This document shows positions 11,641 through 25,088 of a stretch of 64,000 bases of DNA, piece by piece. Numbering within the stretch: position 1 is the stretch's first letter; the number at the start of each line of letters is the position of its first letter. The notes beneath the pieces are model-generated. The model made no database searches. It was not told the origin of the DNA and was given only the letters and a program-made list of their open reading frames with translations. The position numbers and the translations under genes were made by a program. The stretch comes from Dipetalonema caudispina (taxonomy: Eukaryota; Nematoda; Chromadorea; Rhabditida; Onchocercidae): contig JABVXV010000238.1 of NCBI GenBank assembly GCA_013365325.1, forward strand, positions 1-64,000, read 5' to 3'.

Positions 11641-13960
11641 CAACCTCTGACCTTACCTTATCTCTTCATTTAAAACAAAACACACAAAAATTGTCAAAAC
11701 AATAGGGAGAAATCCTGAAGATACGAGAATTTCAAACATAATGAAACAAAAACGGATGAATTAGAAGGAGTGAAAGAATGAAATAAACCAGTATATTATT
11801 AAGAAATTTCAGGATTTGATAGATGAAAACAAAAATTTATCTATCTTGTCCAGAATGACGTAACATTCCTTCTCTTATCAGATCAGATATATCTTATACA
11901 TTTTGTATCTTATAAATTTCACACCACAAACAAGATCAAACAGAACAGATATACCAATTACATTCAAATTTTTCATTATTTCAATAATATGAAAATGTAT
12001 TTCGTTTATTTTTAAATTTTTAACATTATTAGTTAATTTGTGAAAAAGAAATGCTTGAATATCAAATTAAACAGCTAACTTACGTGACACATTTTATGTA
12101 TTAGCTTTAATTTGTTAATTATTAGACTAAAAAGCAGAATTGTTGTTTTTGTTTAATTTCATTTTCAAAAAAAATTTTTAGAACCAAATATAAACAAGTT
12201 CAATTGTGTAATTTTATATTTAATATATTAATTAAAAGTTGGAATAATTATACATGGAAGGGGAAAGGAAAAATTGTTATCAAAAAGAGTGAATAATTAG
12301 AATAGTTCAATGATTAAATCAACAACATATTCCAAAATGATACTATTATGATATTGTATTATCAATGCATACATACAAAAATGAAATTTCATCAAAATTT
12401 AAAAAAAAAATTTGTAAAAATAAAGAAAAAAAAACTTTTCGAAAAACTTATTCATTGCAAATGTTGAATAAAAAAATGACGAGATATAGTTGGAAAGAAA
12501 AGAAAGAAAAAGGACGAATAATTTGTATTTGTGAAGTTTTCTTCTTTTCTTTTTTTTTTTAAAAAAAAATGAAAAATTTGAATTTCTAATATTTCATATT
12601 TTACTCGAAATATGCTTGGAGAAGTTAAAAAGTTGACTGGGCACAAATAGTTGACGATAATTTGAGTAATACAAACCTTCTTAGTAATAATTTCTCAGTG
12701 ATCATTGATTTCAATAATATGACAGGAAGGTGAAAGGTTAAAGGATAAGCAAGGAGTGAACAAACTGTATTTATGATAAATTTGAATGTATAATTAGATG
12801 CTTTATACAGTTGTAAACTTTAATTGATTTTAATTAAATAGTTGAAAATATTGGAGGATAAGTTAAAAGTTGTAAATAGTTGAAAGTTTGCTATTATATA
12901 CATAAATATGATGAATTATTAGATGAAAGTTTTGAGCGGAACAATTTGATTAATTAGAATTTGGTAAGAGTGGAATGATACAGTGATGTGTTCAGAAATT
13001 TGATACGATTCAGATAAATGATATTTACCTGAAACCTGGAACCAAGTTTTCAAACTATCATAATAAACCTGATAACATCGTTATTTTACTAAATTTTTAT
13101 GTTGTAATGTAAATTTGTTTCGTTCAATATTTTAACTTCAAATTAGTTCGAAATGGTATACTTTCTCATTTCACTTATTTATCATTTTCACGAAATTTTT
13201 GATTTGAAAAAAAACGACATTGCATTCATTTGATGAAAGAGAAATTGCATAAAGTATGTAAAAGGTACCTTGCAACATTATCATTGATAACATATATGGA
13301 GTCAATTTTCTTCTTATCATTCTAAAGATAACAAAAAAGGCACACACACAAAAAAAAAAAAAAACCAAATCATCACTTAATGATTTCCTACAAAATTTAC
13401 TTCTAAATTTTTTTTTTTTTTTTTTTGTTTTGAAATGCAATTTAAAATAAATGAAATAAATTTTTCCTTTTCTGATAATTAAATACAACTTAATAGTACA
13501 CATCCTATATTAAGATATGTATTAGCAATATTTTAAAAAACAATTCTTATCATTGCAAATATTGGTGAAACATTTAAAAAATTTCTAAAATTTAAATTAT
13601 TTATGAATAGTCAAAAAAAAAAAATTTTTTTTTTTTTTTTTTTTGAAAAATTTCCATTAATATAATTTTCATCATTAAGTAAATTTTGGCATAATAAAAA
13701 AAAGGAATAGATAAAATAATAGGAATAAGTAAATTAAAAAAAAAAAAAAAAGAAATGAATTTTTAAAAGAAATCTATAAGATTGATAATAATATTTGAAA
13801 TGAATGAGTTTATTTTTTACTATTCTTTTCTTTTCCTTCATTTCCTTCACCTCCTTCTCCTCTTCCTTCTCCTTTTCCTCATCCTCTTCCTTTCTTCTCC
13901 TCTTCCTCCTACCTATTCTACTATCATTGTTACTACTATTATTTTCATCGTCTGAAGGAC

Positions 13961-13996
<36 letters not shown>

Positions 13997-14147
13997 AAAA
14001 CCTTTTATACTTTTACTAGCGAACATAAAATATAAAAAAAAAAAAAAAAAAAAAAAATTTATATACATATATATATATATGTATGTATATTAGCACAAAA
14101 TGTATGAAAAGTTCGATGGCGTTGAAAGACACAAGAAGAAGGACAAC

Positions 14148-14178
<31 letters not shown>

Positions 14179-14367
14179 TGTTCCATCCGGGATAGGGTTT
14201 CAAAACGACCCCGACATACACTAATTTTCTGGCTCACCGGCATAAAAATGACCTTCAGGTCAAATTTTTGTAGCTTTTTATCATCATCCATTCCTCCATT
14301 CTCTTTCTCTTTTGCCTATATTTTTCAATTATCTTTCTTTTTCTTTTTTTAATTTATTTCTTTATTT

Positions 14368-14400
<33 letters not shown>

Positions 14401-15420
14401 GCAAAAACTTTGAAATACTTCAAAAATTTATTTGGATTTAATTAATCTAATAAAGTTTATTAATAAAATGTTTCGTTTACTTTTTGTATTATATCATTGA
14501 TCATAGTTAATGAGTGTTGAAAATGGTTTGCAAGAATACAATAACATGCAAAAAGTAAAATATTATTGACGAAATATACGTGTAACGTTACGTGTTTACA
14601 AATTAAATTATTGCGTAATAATGTTGATTAAAATTGAAATGATACAACACAACATTAATGTTGGAATTACAAAAGTTAACGAAACAATTTTTTTTCTTTT
14701 TTTTTTTTGTTCCATTCACTCTTTTTTATTAAATTTACGAATTATACAATCATTTTTTTTTTCTTATGTATCGATCGTCTAAAGTCTTCCATAATTCTCT
14801 CACATTTCTGTTGCTTAAGTAGGCCTGAGAAATATTTAAAGTAAGTAACGATGATAATTAAATTTCATCGATTAACCTATTTTCAATTTTGCATATATTT
14901 TAGGCTTCATATGCATATAAATATATATATGTACGTATATAATTCTCTGTTTATTGAATAATTAACTTCTTTCAATAATTTCAATCAATCTAACATTTAA
15001 TCTCTTATCATATTGATTGTAAAAAATAAGAAGAAAAAAAAAAAAAAAAAAAAAAGATTTTTCATTCGAACAATTATAAACTGTAATGAAATACTTAATT
15101 ACAAATTTAAATATGACAATTATTTATTGTTAAATAAATGATGCAATAATTTTATTTCTTTCTCCTTGAATCAATCTTACTTTAAAAGATAGACATGTAA
15201 TAGGCCTAAAAAAAAAAAAAAAAACTTATTATGTCATCAAAAGAAATTATAGAATATTTGGGATAAATTTTGCAAAGAGAGAGAGAGAGAGAGAAAAAAA
15301 AAAAGAAAGAAAAAAAGAAAAATTATTGAGGAAGACTGAGAAGCGGGGGATTAAAAAGAGGAGCAAGATAATTTGACCCATTCATTCAATGTATTTTTGC
15401 AAAAATTATAGAGGAAGATG

Positions 15421-15451
<31 letters not shown>

Positions 15452-18016
15452 AGAGGATGAGGATATAGGAGATAGATGATTGGAAGAAACGGGGAAAAAG
15501 ACGGGGACACACGGGAGGACAAGGAGAACTCGGGGAGAAAGAGGAGGAGGACTGGGAGATAGATGAAATGAATGAATGAATGAATGAAGAAGAAGATTGA
15601 CCCATTCATTGTACTTTGTGTCACAGATATATATTAAGGAGAAAAAAAAAAAAAAAAAAAAAAAAAAAAGAAAAAAAAAAGATGAAATAAAATAGAAAAT
15701 TTAAAAAAAGAGTTTTGATCATTTTAACGGATTATGTGAATTAATATTCGAATAATGTTTTGTAATACAAAAATTTTATATAGCAGAAATGTACCTCACC
15801 CGCATTTCTGCGGTATAATCTTGTTAAAGTAATGTAAGCATATGTTATTAGCACAATGATTAAGCTAAACAATAAAATATGTATTAAATATTGAATTATA
15901 CTTCAGGTTATCATTTATTATTAGAAATTAATTGAACTAAACAACACATAAAATGTTTTAAAAATTAAATTGATAATTTCATCATTTAACTAATTTAAAT
16001 TTTAGATAATCACTCTATCATTCGAAACTATAGTTTAATGAAATAATTAGTATAATTGTAACAATTTTGTTCAAATTTCACTCTTTCCGGAATAATTAAA
16101 CAGATACGGTCTTACTTGATTTTTCGCATTACATGAATTGGTATGAAGTAAGTAGCACCATAACGGTTAGGAATTAAAGAGAAATAAAACCGGAAAATAG
16201 ATGAATCAACATGATGTACTTTTCATAAATTCGATTGATTTAGGATTAGATCAATAAACATTGAAAATAGATATTATCAAAAATTTTGGTATCACAATTA
16301 TAACTCCATTTATAACATAAAAAATTCAAAATAAATCTTTACAAAAAAAAAAATTTACTCCATATATAACATTAATATTTCTTTCTTAATAATTTTATTA
16401 AAATGTTGCAAATAATCAACAACATACATTTACAATGATTTTGTTTAATTTCAATATTTTTAATAATTAAATTCAAAATAAACATAATTATTTTTGTATT
16501 ACAATCATAAAATATCATTCATAATTTCATTAATATTTCACATTAATTGTTGATATATTTAACCAATATAGATTATATATGCATAAATTATCTCAACAAT
16601 AAATTTTTGTTAGGAATTAAACAGGAACGATCGATGCCGAGGTTATGATGATAATGCTGATACAAGAACAGGTTCTTTTTTTTTTTTTTTTTTTCCTGTA
16701 TTAGAGTTTATGTATGTATGTTGTGTTGTAAAGGAATGTCGCGACATGGATTGTAATAGGTAACCGTGATCTGAAGATTTCAAATAATCGAAAAGAGACA
16801 AAGAGAGAGAGAGATTATTCGAGAAAAAAAAAAAAAAAATGGTAAACAGATAAAAAAAGAGTACAACAGAGTTCATTATTATTATTATTATTGATATTAT
16901 TATCATCATTTTGATTTGCTTTTTTAGGTTCAATACGATAAAAATTTCATCTATTTAACAATTTGTTATTAAATAAGTATACTTTGATACTAAATATATA
17001 CGTTTATATTATTCATTTTCATTTTTTAATTTTTTTTTTTTTTTTTTTGTTCATTTAACTATGGATTACAAATTTCAATTTTATGATTAATTTATTGAAA
17101 GAAGGTGAAGAAAGTGAAAAAAAAAAAAGAAAAGAAAGAGGAATGAATTGCTGAAATTTTAAATGATTATCAAAAAATGAATGAAGCAAATAAAATGTTT
17201 CATAAGGAGTGAAAAAATAAATAAAAATTTTGATAAAAGTCTATCGTTTTGTTTCAAAATAGCAAAATATGGCAGAAAAAAAAAAAAAAAAAAAAAAAGC
17301 GAATGACGATGACAAAGAATGAAACAATGGAACAAGTCAAATTTTAGGAAATCAAAATTTTTATCATTTATAGTAACAATGAATTAATAATGTAATTGAG
17401 AGAGAGAGAGAGAGAGAGGGAGCAAGGGAGAGAAGGAAGAGAGAGAAAAATATTAAAGGTTAAAAATGTTTCACTAAATTGGCTATTTAACAAATATTTG
17501 TCATCAATTTTCATCAGAATTAGAAAATTTAGTAGAGAGAAAGTGGATCGGTTCAGTTGAAAACAAAAAAAAAAAAAAAAAGAGAAAAGGAGAAAAAAAG
17601 AACAAATCTGAAATATAGAATAAGTTAATAAAATGGAATTATTCCATTGTTTATTTATTATTAGAAAAGATTATGATGGTTTGATTTCATTGAACTTTAA
17701 TTTAAACATTCGGATAGCACATAGCAAATCTTCCTTAGAATTTATTAGAATTCAAATAATGAAATTTGGACTCGAAGTATGCAATGGATCAATCATTACT
17801 TTTGACGATAATGAATGATCGACAAAGTATTTGCAAATATTTCACAAATTCTAACATATTCAAATAATCAATTTTGAGCCAGTAATACTCTAAAATTCTA
17901 ATTTCAAATATTTGCTTGAAATTTTCTATGATGATAATTGAAAGAGTAAGCATTTTGTTAGAGTTACAAAAATACTATTTGTGGCATTCTAAAATATTTA
18001 AATTAATTAACAATAA
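11641..18016. other. Gene-poor AT-rich region
   Basis: Long A/T homopolymers recur (13620-13644, 13968-13994, 14142-14173, 14379-14400, 15035-15055, 15422-15447, 15643-15669, 16675-16694), with GA tracts (15280-15292, 17400-17420). One less repetitive island at about 14175-14290 contains a TGACCT/AGGTCA pair (14249-14262). No reading frame with convincing protein composition was found. Confidence 0.5.
15373..15610. repeat. 14-bp direct repeats flanking a purine-rich segment
   Basis: TTGACCCATTCATT occurs at 15373-15386 and again at 15597-15610, bracketing about 210 bp of mostly purine-rich simple sequence with GAAT repeats. Insertion footprint or slippage are both possible. Confidence 0.6.
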
Positions 18017-18240
18017 TTTTGTCAATGTCACTATCAACAAGATTAGAAAATCCTGACAAGTAAGATATTCGAAATTGAATAAAGCAAATGTTAGGCAATC
18101 TTTGTCAACATCACTATCATCAAGATCGAAAAATTTTTTTCAATCAGAATGATGTCCGGAAATTAGATCAAATAAAATGCTAAACAGTCAGTCTTTTTCA
18201 ACAATACTTCCATCAGAATCTTGACAAAATAAACGTGAAC
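18017..18240. repeat. Degenerate minisatellite of about 83-95 bp
   Basis: Three diverged copies share a GTCAA..TCACTATCA..CAAGAT core (18021, 18104 and, weaker, about 18197), each followed by GAAA-rich sequence and AAATAAA-like tails. The copies are old and diverged. Confidence 0.6.
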
Positions 18241-18543
18241 AAAATTGAATTCAAGAAATGTTTTAAGAAATGATAAAAATTACATTCTCTTTTTAAAATA
18301 TACGAAAAAATTTTATAATTTTATGAATGAGAAGAATAAAATTGGTAAAAATTTAAAAGATTCAACTGGATGTTGAAGAAAAAAAAAAAAAAAGAAATGA
18401 TTGATTGAGAGGGAGAGAGAGAGAAAGAGGGAGAAAGAAAGAAAGAGAAAATAATGGTTAGAATGCTTGAATAATATGCTAATCATTTTCTATTAATGCA
18501 AGCTAACCAAAATGACATTCTCTTCTTTTCCTCTCCGTTATTA

Positions 18544-18576
<33 letters not shown>

Positions 18577-19419
18577 GAAATGAAAGAGAAAAGAAAGAAA
18601 GAAAGGAAAAAAAACCTTATCAGATATTATGGATCAATGAAAAAAATAATATATATAACGAATTGATCAAAAGGATAAGATTGCAAATATAAATGTTAAA
18701 CAAAAAAAAGAAAAGTAAAATTGATGAATAAATCGTTAAATAATTCCGAAAAATTTTAAATTTTAGTATTTCTCATTTTATTCTTTCAATTAAAAATTTT
18801 CCCATTCCAAATTACTTATCACTTTATTCCTTATTGCTTTACTTTACTTTCTCTTATCCACTTCTTTCCCTAACCGGAATAGTAAACCGGTAAATGTCAT
18901 CTAGAAGAGCAAGAAATGTATTATTAATTCATTCGGCTATCATCTGTTTGTTCATGTTTCCTCATCAAATATGCAAGGAAATTAGCATAAATATACATGC
19001 ATATAAATATAGCTTGACGTATCTTCTCTTGCTTATTCCATTCATTTCTTCCTTTTTTTTTTTTTTTAAAGCTTTTTATAAATGCAAAAAGAACATTATG
19101 GAAAAAAGAAGAGAGAAAGAAAAATGAAATGGTAAAGAAAAAAAGAGGGAGAGAGAGGGAGAGAGAGAGGGAGAAAGATGAAGTAAAAAAAAGATCGAAA
19201 GATGGATGATTAGTAGTTTAATAATGATATATTTTAACTATGAAATAATAAATAGAAGGAAAAAAAAAAAAAAAATAAAGCATTGAGGAAATTGCCATAT
19301 GTACGATTATGATATGATGATCTATAGCAGTAATATATATGTGTGGAAGAAAACGACGACGTAGAAGAAGAGGAAGAAGAAGAACAAGAAGCTACAATAG
19401 ATTCTAAATATATCATAAA
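18241..19419. other. AT-rich stretch with GA and A tracts
   Basis: GA/GAAA tracts near 18409-18450 and 19143-19180, plus A-runs. A frame opening at 18894 was considered and judged to be chance. Two AACCGG sites lie at 18872-18892. Confidence 0.5.
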
Positions 19420-19940
19420 GGCTAAAATAGCATTAATAACAACAGACTTAAATGTTTCATACAGCTAAAATAACATTAACAACAACAGGCTTAAATGTAT
19501 TATTATAATAGTGTAACAATAACAAACAACAACAACAACAACAACAGGGTTGAATGTATCAAGAATAACAGGCCTGAATGTATCGTTACAACAGCGTAAT
19601 AGCAACAACAAAATACTATTAACTGTATTATAATGCTATAGCAATATAAGAATAACAGGCCTAAATGTATCGTTACAACAACGTAGTAGCAAGCAACAAA
19701 ATAGTCTTGACTGTATTATAATGCTATAGCAATATAAGAATAACAGGCCTGAATGTATCGTTACAACAGCGTAATAGCAACAACAAAATACTATTAACTG
19801 TATTATAATGCTATAGCAATATAAGAATAACAGGTCTAAATGTGTCGTTACAACAACGTAGTAGCAAACAACAAAATAGTCTTGATTGTGTTATAATGCT
19901 ATAGCAATATAAGAATAACAGGCCTGAATGTATCATAAAA
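19420..19940. repeat. 87/88-bp minisatellite with dimeric higher-order structure
   Basis: Copies starting AAGAATAACAGGCCTGAATG lie at 19561, 19648, 19736, 19823 and a partial at 19911, spaced 87, 88, 87 and 88 bp. Copies 1 and 3 share variants (CAGCGTAATAGC, ACTATTAACTG); copies 2 and 4 share others (CAACGTAGTAGC, AGTCTTGA). The evolutionary unit is therefore a 175-bp dimer. More diverged relatives extend back to about 19420. No open frame runs through it. Confidence 0.93.
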
Positions 19941-20725
19941 TAATGATGTAGGAATAATCTATCATAATTACTTATTATGATATCACTCTTATAGTATTAC
20001 ACTGTTGAATATGATTTCAGGTAGGATTATCTATTAATTCAATCTATATGACAAAAAAATATCAAAAAGTATCAATTATTATTGTTATTATTACTTTTTT
20101 TTTTTTTTATTAGCGTTTCGTTTCAAAGAAAATGAAATGTTTTATCAATCTTTAAATGTTAAAGGACAAATTAGTATTGTCTTTGAATATTGTAATTATT
20201 GGTGTGATTGATTTACGACATTTATACATGTGAAAAAAAAAAAAAAAAAAAAAAAAAGAAAGATTAGATGTAATCAAACACGTGATATCTCACTTTACCT
20301 ATTATTACTCTTTTAACAATTCAAACTTTCGTTAAATATTAGTAAATAATAATTATTAATATGTAAAAATTATTAAAAGATCTGTATAGTACTTTCAAAA
20401 GCAATAATTGACAAGAGAAAAAAAAAAAAAAAAATTCAGTAATAATTAATTTATTATAACTTCAAGAATTTATTGTTATTTTTTGAATAGAAATCTATTA
20501 ATGAAAATAGCAAAGTAATCTTTTTAAATACAGTAATCGTAACTTAACGATGGTAAAAGTTGATGAAAAGGAGAAAAATCAGAAATCAAAGGTAACAATT
20601 ACATATTATATGCCAAATGTACTAGTAGAAACCTGTTCAGTTTTGCAGCATCTGAAAATTTTTGTCATCGCAGTACAGTTTTTAGATGGAAAACAAAATC
20701 GAACGAATTGAAAAATTCTCCATCA

Positions 20726-20757
<32 letters not shown>

Positions 20758-21129
20758 CTCCCTCTCCCCTAAATACTGTTAAATAAAGTAAAAAATGTTA
20801 ACGGTACTGCGCACGCTAATCAAAATGAATATACTTGCGAAATTTTATTGAGAATTATAATAAAGTTTTAAATTTGAGAGAATTGTTATGATTATTCAGA
20901 TCATTTTAATTATATTGAATATGTATTCTAAACAGAAATTCATTAATGAAACAAAAAAAAGGTAATTATTTTCAATACTAATAATGATAGTATGATGATG
21001 GATACGATTATACAATCGGAAAAAGAAAATGATAAATAGTAACATTTTAATATATTTTATGGATAATATGATAATTATATTAAACTTTAGAATTTAATGT
21101 AAGATAGCAAATGTTGAAATTATGGAATA
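19941..21129. other. AT-rich non-coding stretch
   Basis: Homopolymers at 20094-20108, 20234-20257, 20418-20434 and 20730-20757. Two short open segments with acceptor-like starts (20532-20591 and about 20658-20730) were noted but lack supported partners. Confidence 0.5.
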
Positions 21130-21480
21130 AATGAAAATATTAATAAACTATGCTAATATTTATAAGTATATCAATATTTTGTTGATATTTATAACATGTT
21201 AATAGTTACAATTATACCAATATTATTTTACTACTCATATCGATATCTATATACTGCATTAATATTTAACACTGTGCTGATATTTATAACTATATCAATG
21301 TTGATACTTATCATTATACCAACACTATGTTAATGGTTATAACTATACCAACACTATGCTAATTGTTATAACTATACCAACATTATGCTAATAGTTATAA
21401 CTATACCAACACTATGCTAATTGTTATAACTATACCAACATTGTGCTAATAGTTATTATGATGTGCTAATAGTTAGTTAT
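21130..21480. repeat. 29-bp minisatellite, alternating variants
   Basis: GTTATAACTATACCAACA units start at 21336, 21365, 21394 and 21423, exactly 29 bp apart. CACTATGCTAATT and CATTATGCTAATA variants alternate, giving a 58-bp dimer. Older diverged copies extend upstream to about 21130. Confidence 0.93.
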
Positions 21481-21741
21481 TATGAATATTATGATGTACT
21501 ATGCTAAATTCTAAACTATACAATTCATTGCTAAGTAAACATTAACCCTTTTTTTTTTGCAAACATCATTTTTGATAGATTGCCAAATGCAAAATACTAT
21601 TTTGTTGTTTTTGTTTCATAAAACGAAAAAATAAGTGGATGTTTAGATGAAGGAAGGATTGAAGGAATGCTGAATAATACCGAAACAAGAGTCCGTATGA
21701 TTTTTGACTACTATGAAAAGAAATTTGAAATAAAAGAAAAA

Positions 21742-22010
21742 AAAAAAATCGGAATTGCCATCGGGCTAATGAGGTGGAATCCGGTTATCAGTTTGCTCGT
21801 ATGTCTATACAAAGAAGTCTCACTACACTAATCAACTATTCTTCTCTCTACAATCATCCATTCAGCAAATCAGGCTTTCAATAATTTTCAGTAACCGGTC
21901 TTGCAAGTCGGCCAAACTTGAACTACTATATGGTGCCATGTTTTTCGAATGGAATATCCCCGCTGGCAACAAATCATAATCGCTTGAATTCATTTATATT
22001 TCTTTTGGTG
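21742..22010 (+). other. Complex-sequence island with exon-like segment
   Basis: A less AT-rich, non-repetitive island. From 21892, directly after an ATAATTTTCAG acceptor, two frames stay open: one to a GTAAGT donor near 22010, another containing KSAKLELLYGAMFFEW to a stop near 21978. Upstream, the 21750-21830 segment also reads protein-like in two frames. Family not recognised. It could be exons of a dispersed gene or a conserved regulatory block. Confidence 0.35.
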
Positions 22011-25000
22011 TAAGTTTAACTTCTCTAAATCAAATGAATACAAATTAGTGATTGGTTTTGTTCGTTTAAAATAATCCATTTATTATTAAGCAATATATTA
22101 TGCATGTATCAGATGACGATAACTATTTTAACAATCAACAAAACTGCTTTCTACTTTTTTTTTTTTTGAGTAATTGTTATATGCTTTGTTGATCATTATA
22201 CATAAGATATCGTATATTAAATCATTCAGTAAATTTTATCAAACATACAAAATATTCACTGCAGAAAAAAAGTAAAAAGCATATAAAGTAAAATTTAAAA
22301 ATTGATAATTTAATTAGATTAAAACTTAATATATCATATTATTCATTTATAGTGATCGTATATTAAATCTGGGAATTCTTGCAATTGCAACGATTGCAAA
22401 TGAATGGAGCGAGAAAACAATACAATTGGAAAATTAATGAGAATTTAAAATGAAATTTTGAAATTGCTAATTTAATTAAAATAGTACTTAATGTATATCG
22501 CTTAGTATATAATATTATTTATTTACTCAATAAAATTGAAATCATTGTAAAACAATTACAAGAATTATTCACAAATTTATGAGTGAAAAATACTTAATTT
22601 ATCAAATATATATGTATATGGGAAATTTCAACAGAATAAAAAACTAAATGAACAATGTATTAAATGATAATAGAAATATTTTAAAATTTCAGAAATTTTT
22701 TTCAAAAAAAAAAAAAGACAATATGCTAAATAATAATGAAAGGGAAAGAGAGGGAAAAAAAGAAAAAAGCAATAATAATGAATGATTGCAAAATTTATAT
22801 TATTTGACAAAAAAAATTTTTTTTTTTTTTCATTTCTTATGATTTTTTTCTCTCTTTGCATATATTTGTTTACAATTATTTTTATGAAAAGTTAGAAAAA
22901 TACAAACAGAGGGCAAAAATGACAGGATATTATCTCAACTTTATATGGTTGATAGCGGGGGAGATGAAATGCCTGTTTCTGGTATGTTTGTTTGAAAAAA
23001 AAAAAAAAAGAAAAGTGAAAGTGGGAAATGATACAAATAATTTAACAATAACCGGTTTTTTTCTACTTTTTTTTTTTTCCTTCTTTTACCTCAATCTATT
23101 TAATCAATTCCCTCCTTCTTGCTATATCCTCCTTCCTCTCCCTTGCTATCTCCCCCCCGCTATCCTGTTTATCCGGTTTTTTGCCATCTTTACCTTCTTC
23201 ATATATCTTATTCATTTAAATTAAATCATATATATATATATATATTTCTCTCATTTGAAGTTCCAAATTTAACATTGAAAATGAAAATTAACATTAACAA
23301 TGGTATAATAAATAATTTATTTGAAAAGAAAAAAAAAAAAAAGAAAAAAAGAAAAAAGTGAAAATAACCGGAAAAAATGAAGAGGAAAAGGTGGAGGAAA
23401 AAAAAAAAAGGAGGAGAAGAAAAATGTTAGTAATGAATTATTTTGTAGATTAGATTTCTTTTTTTTTTCTTTCTTTTCTTTCTTTTTAGTTTTTCTTATT
23501 TCCTGTTTAAAACTTTATCGAATTTTCATCAACTTATAATTTTTTTTTTTTTTTGAAAAAAAAAATTTTTTTTTCAATAATTTTCATTTTTCTTTTCCTA
23601 ATTTTTATTACACTATTTATCCAATTTCCTTAAAATAATCATCTTTTCATTTCCTGATAACAAAATCCATTGTTATCATTATCTTCATTTAAACAACCAA
23701 AATTTCAAACCTCTCAAATTTCCTGCTATTATTTGATAAGGCAAGATAGAGGGAAGGGTATGAGAGTGAAAAAAAAAAAGGATGGAGGATTGATACATGA
23801 AAAGAGGAGGAGGAGGAGGATAGAAAAGAAGGTAAAAAGGATGAAAATCAAGTTTTTTTTTTTTTTTTTTTTTAGTAATGGTATGCTGATAAGGATAGCT
23901 GGTTAATTACCTTACCAACCAACCAACCAATCTTTTCTCTCCCCCGCCCTTCCGCGTCAATCTTTTGTTTCAAGCTTTCCCTCTCTTCTAATTCTATTTC
24001 TACCAGTAAAACAAGTTTTTTTTTTTTCCCGCTCCCTCCCAGCAATACCCCTCCCCATTTTTCCCTAACAAATATTATACATCAACCGTCAAATTATTAC
24101 TACATGTTGATGCGGATGTACCAGCCATTTGTGTGAAGTGAATGAAAGGATAAAACCAGTAGCAATCCTGTCATAGTACCGGTTATTACCGGTTCTTAGT
24201 TATTGTTATGATTATCATTATTACTATCATTGTTATTAGCATTATCATTGTTATCTTCTTGCAATAACGTTTGACAACCATTTTTGTCACCAAAACCTTA
24301 CAATGATAAATTGCTCCGAGGAATGAAGTTGCAATTTAGAAATGGAACAGCAATTGGATGGATAATATTTCTTTTTTTTTTTTTTTCAATTTTGCAAATT
24401 AAAATGCAAAATATTGAGGTGTATTTATCATATCTTTCCGGATAACAATATTAATCATAATTAACGAACAGGAAATTAGCAATATCATTCAGAGTAATCT
24501 AATAACTTAATTTGATTAATTCGTATTTCATGTATCATTTGATAATTTAGAAGGATGAATATGGATAAATATAAATGATATTTAGGGAATGGAATATTAC
24601 TTAATATGAAGACATTTATAATTTCTAAATGATTTCTTGTTTAAAAATACAATTTGTTTCAAGTAATCATTATTCTGAAAATAATTCAAAAGGTGACAAG
24701 AGAACAAAAAAGAAAAAAAGAAAGAAACTTTAAATCGATAAAAAGACAAGTTTTAATATTTCAGAAATAGTCAATTTATTATCAACAATTTCAATTAAAT
24801 AATTAAATCGCAAAGTATATTAGCATGATAATTAAATGATATAATTTGTATCTCTATTCCCTCATTATGTTAAATTTCAAAAATATCATTTAGTATTAGG
24901 ATGATTAATTGTGATATTTGACCAATTTAAAGTTTATTTAAACTGGAAATATTTTAATACATTCTGAACTTCTTTCTTACTGTGAATTTCTCGATTAGAC

Positions 25001-25053
25001 TAATATTTACTTAATAAATAAATACTTATCAGACGGAACATTTACGAAATACC

Positions 25054-25088
<35 letters not shown>

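Noticed and set aside
20532..20730. Two exon-like segments (reading MVKVDEKEKNQKSK and ASENFCHRSTVFRW)
   Set aside because: Short, with a weak donor on the second and no supported joining partners.
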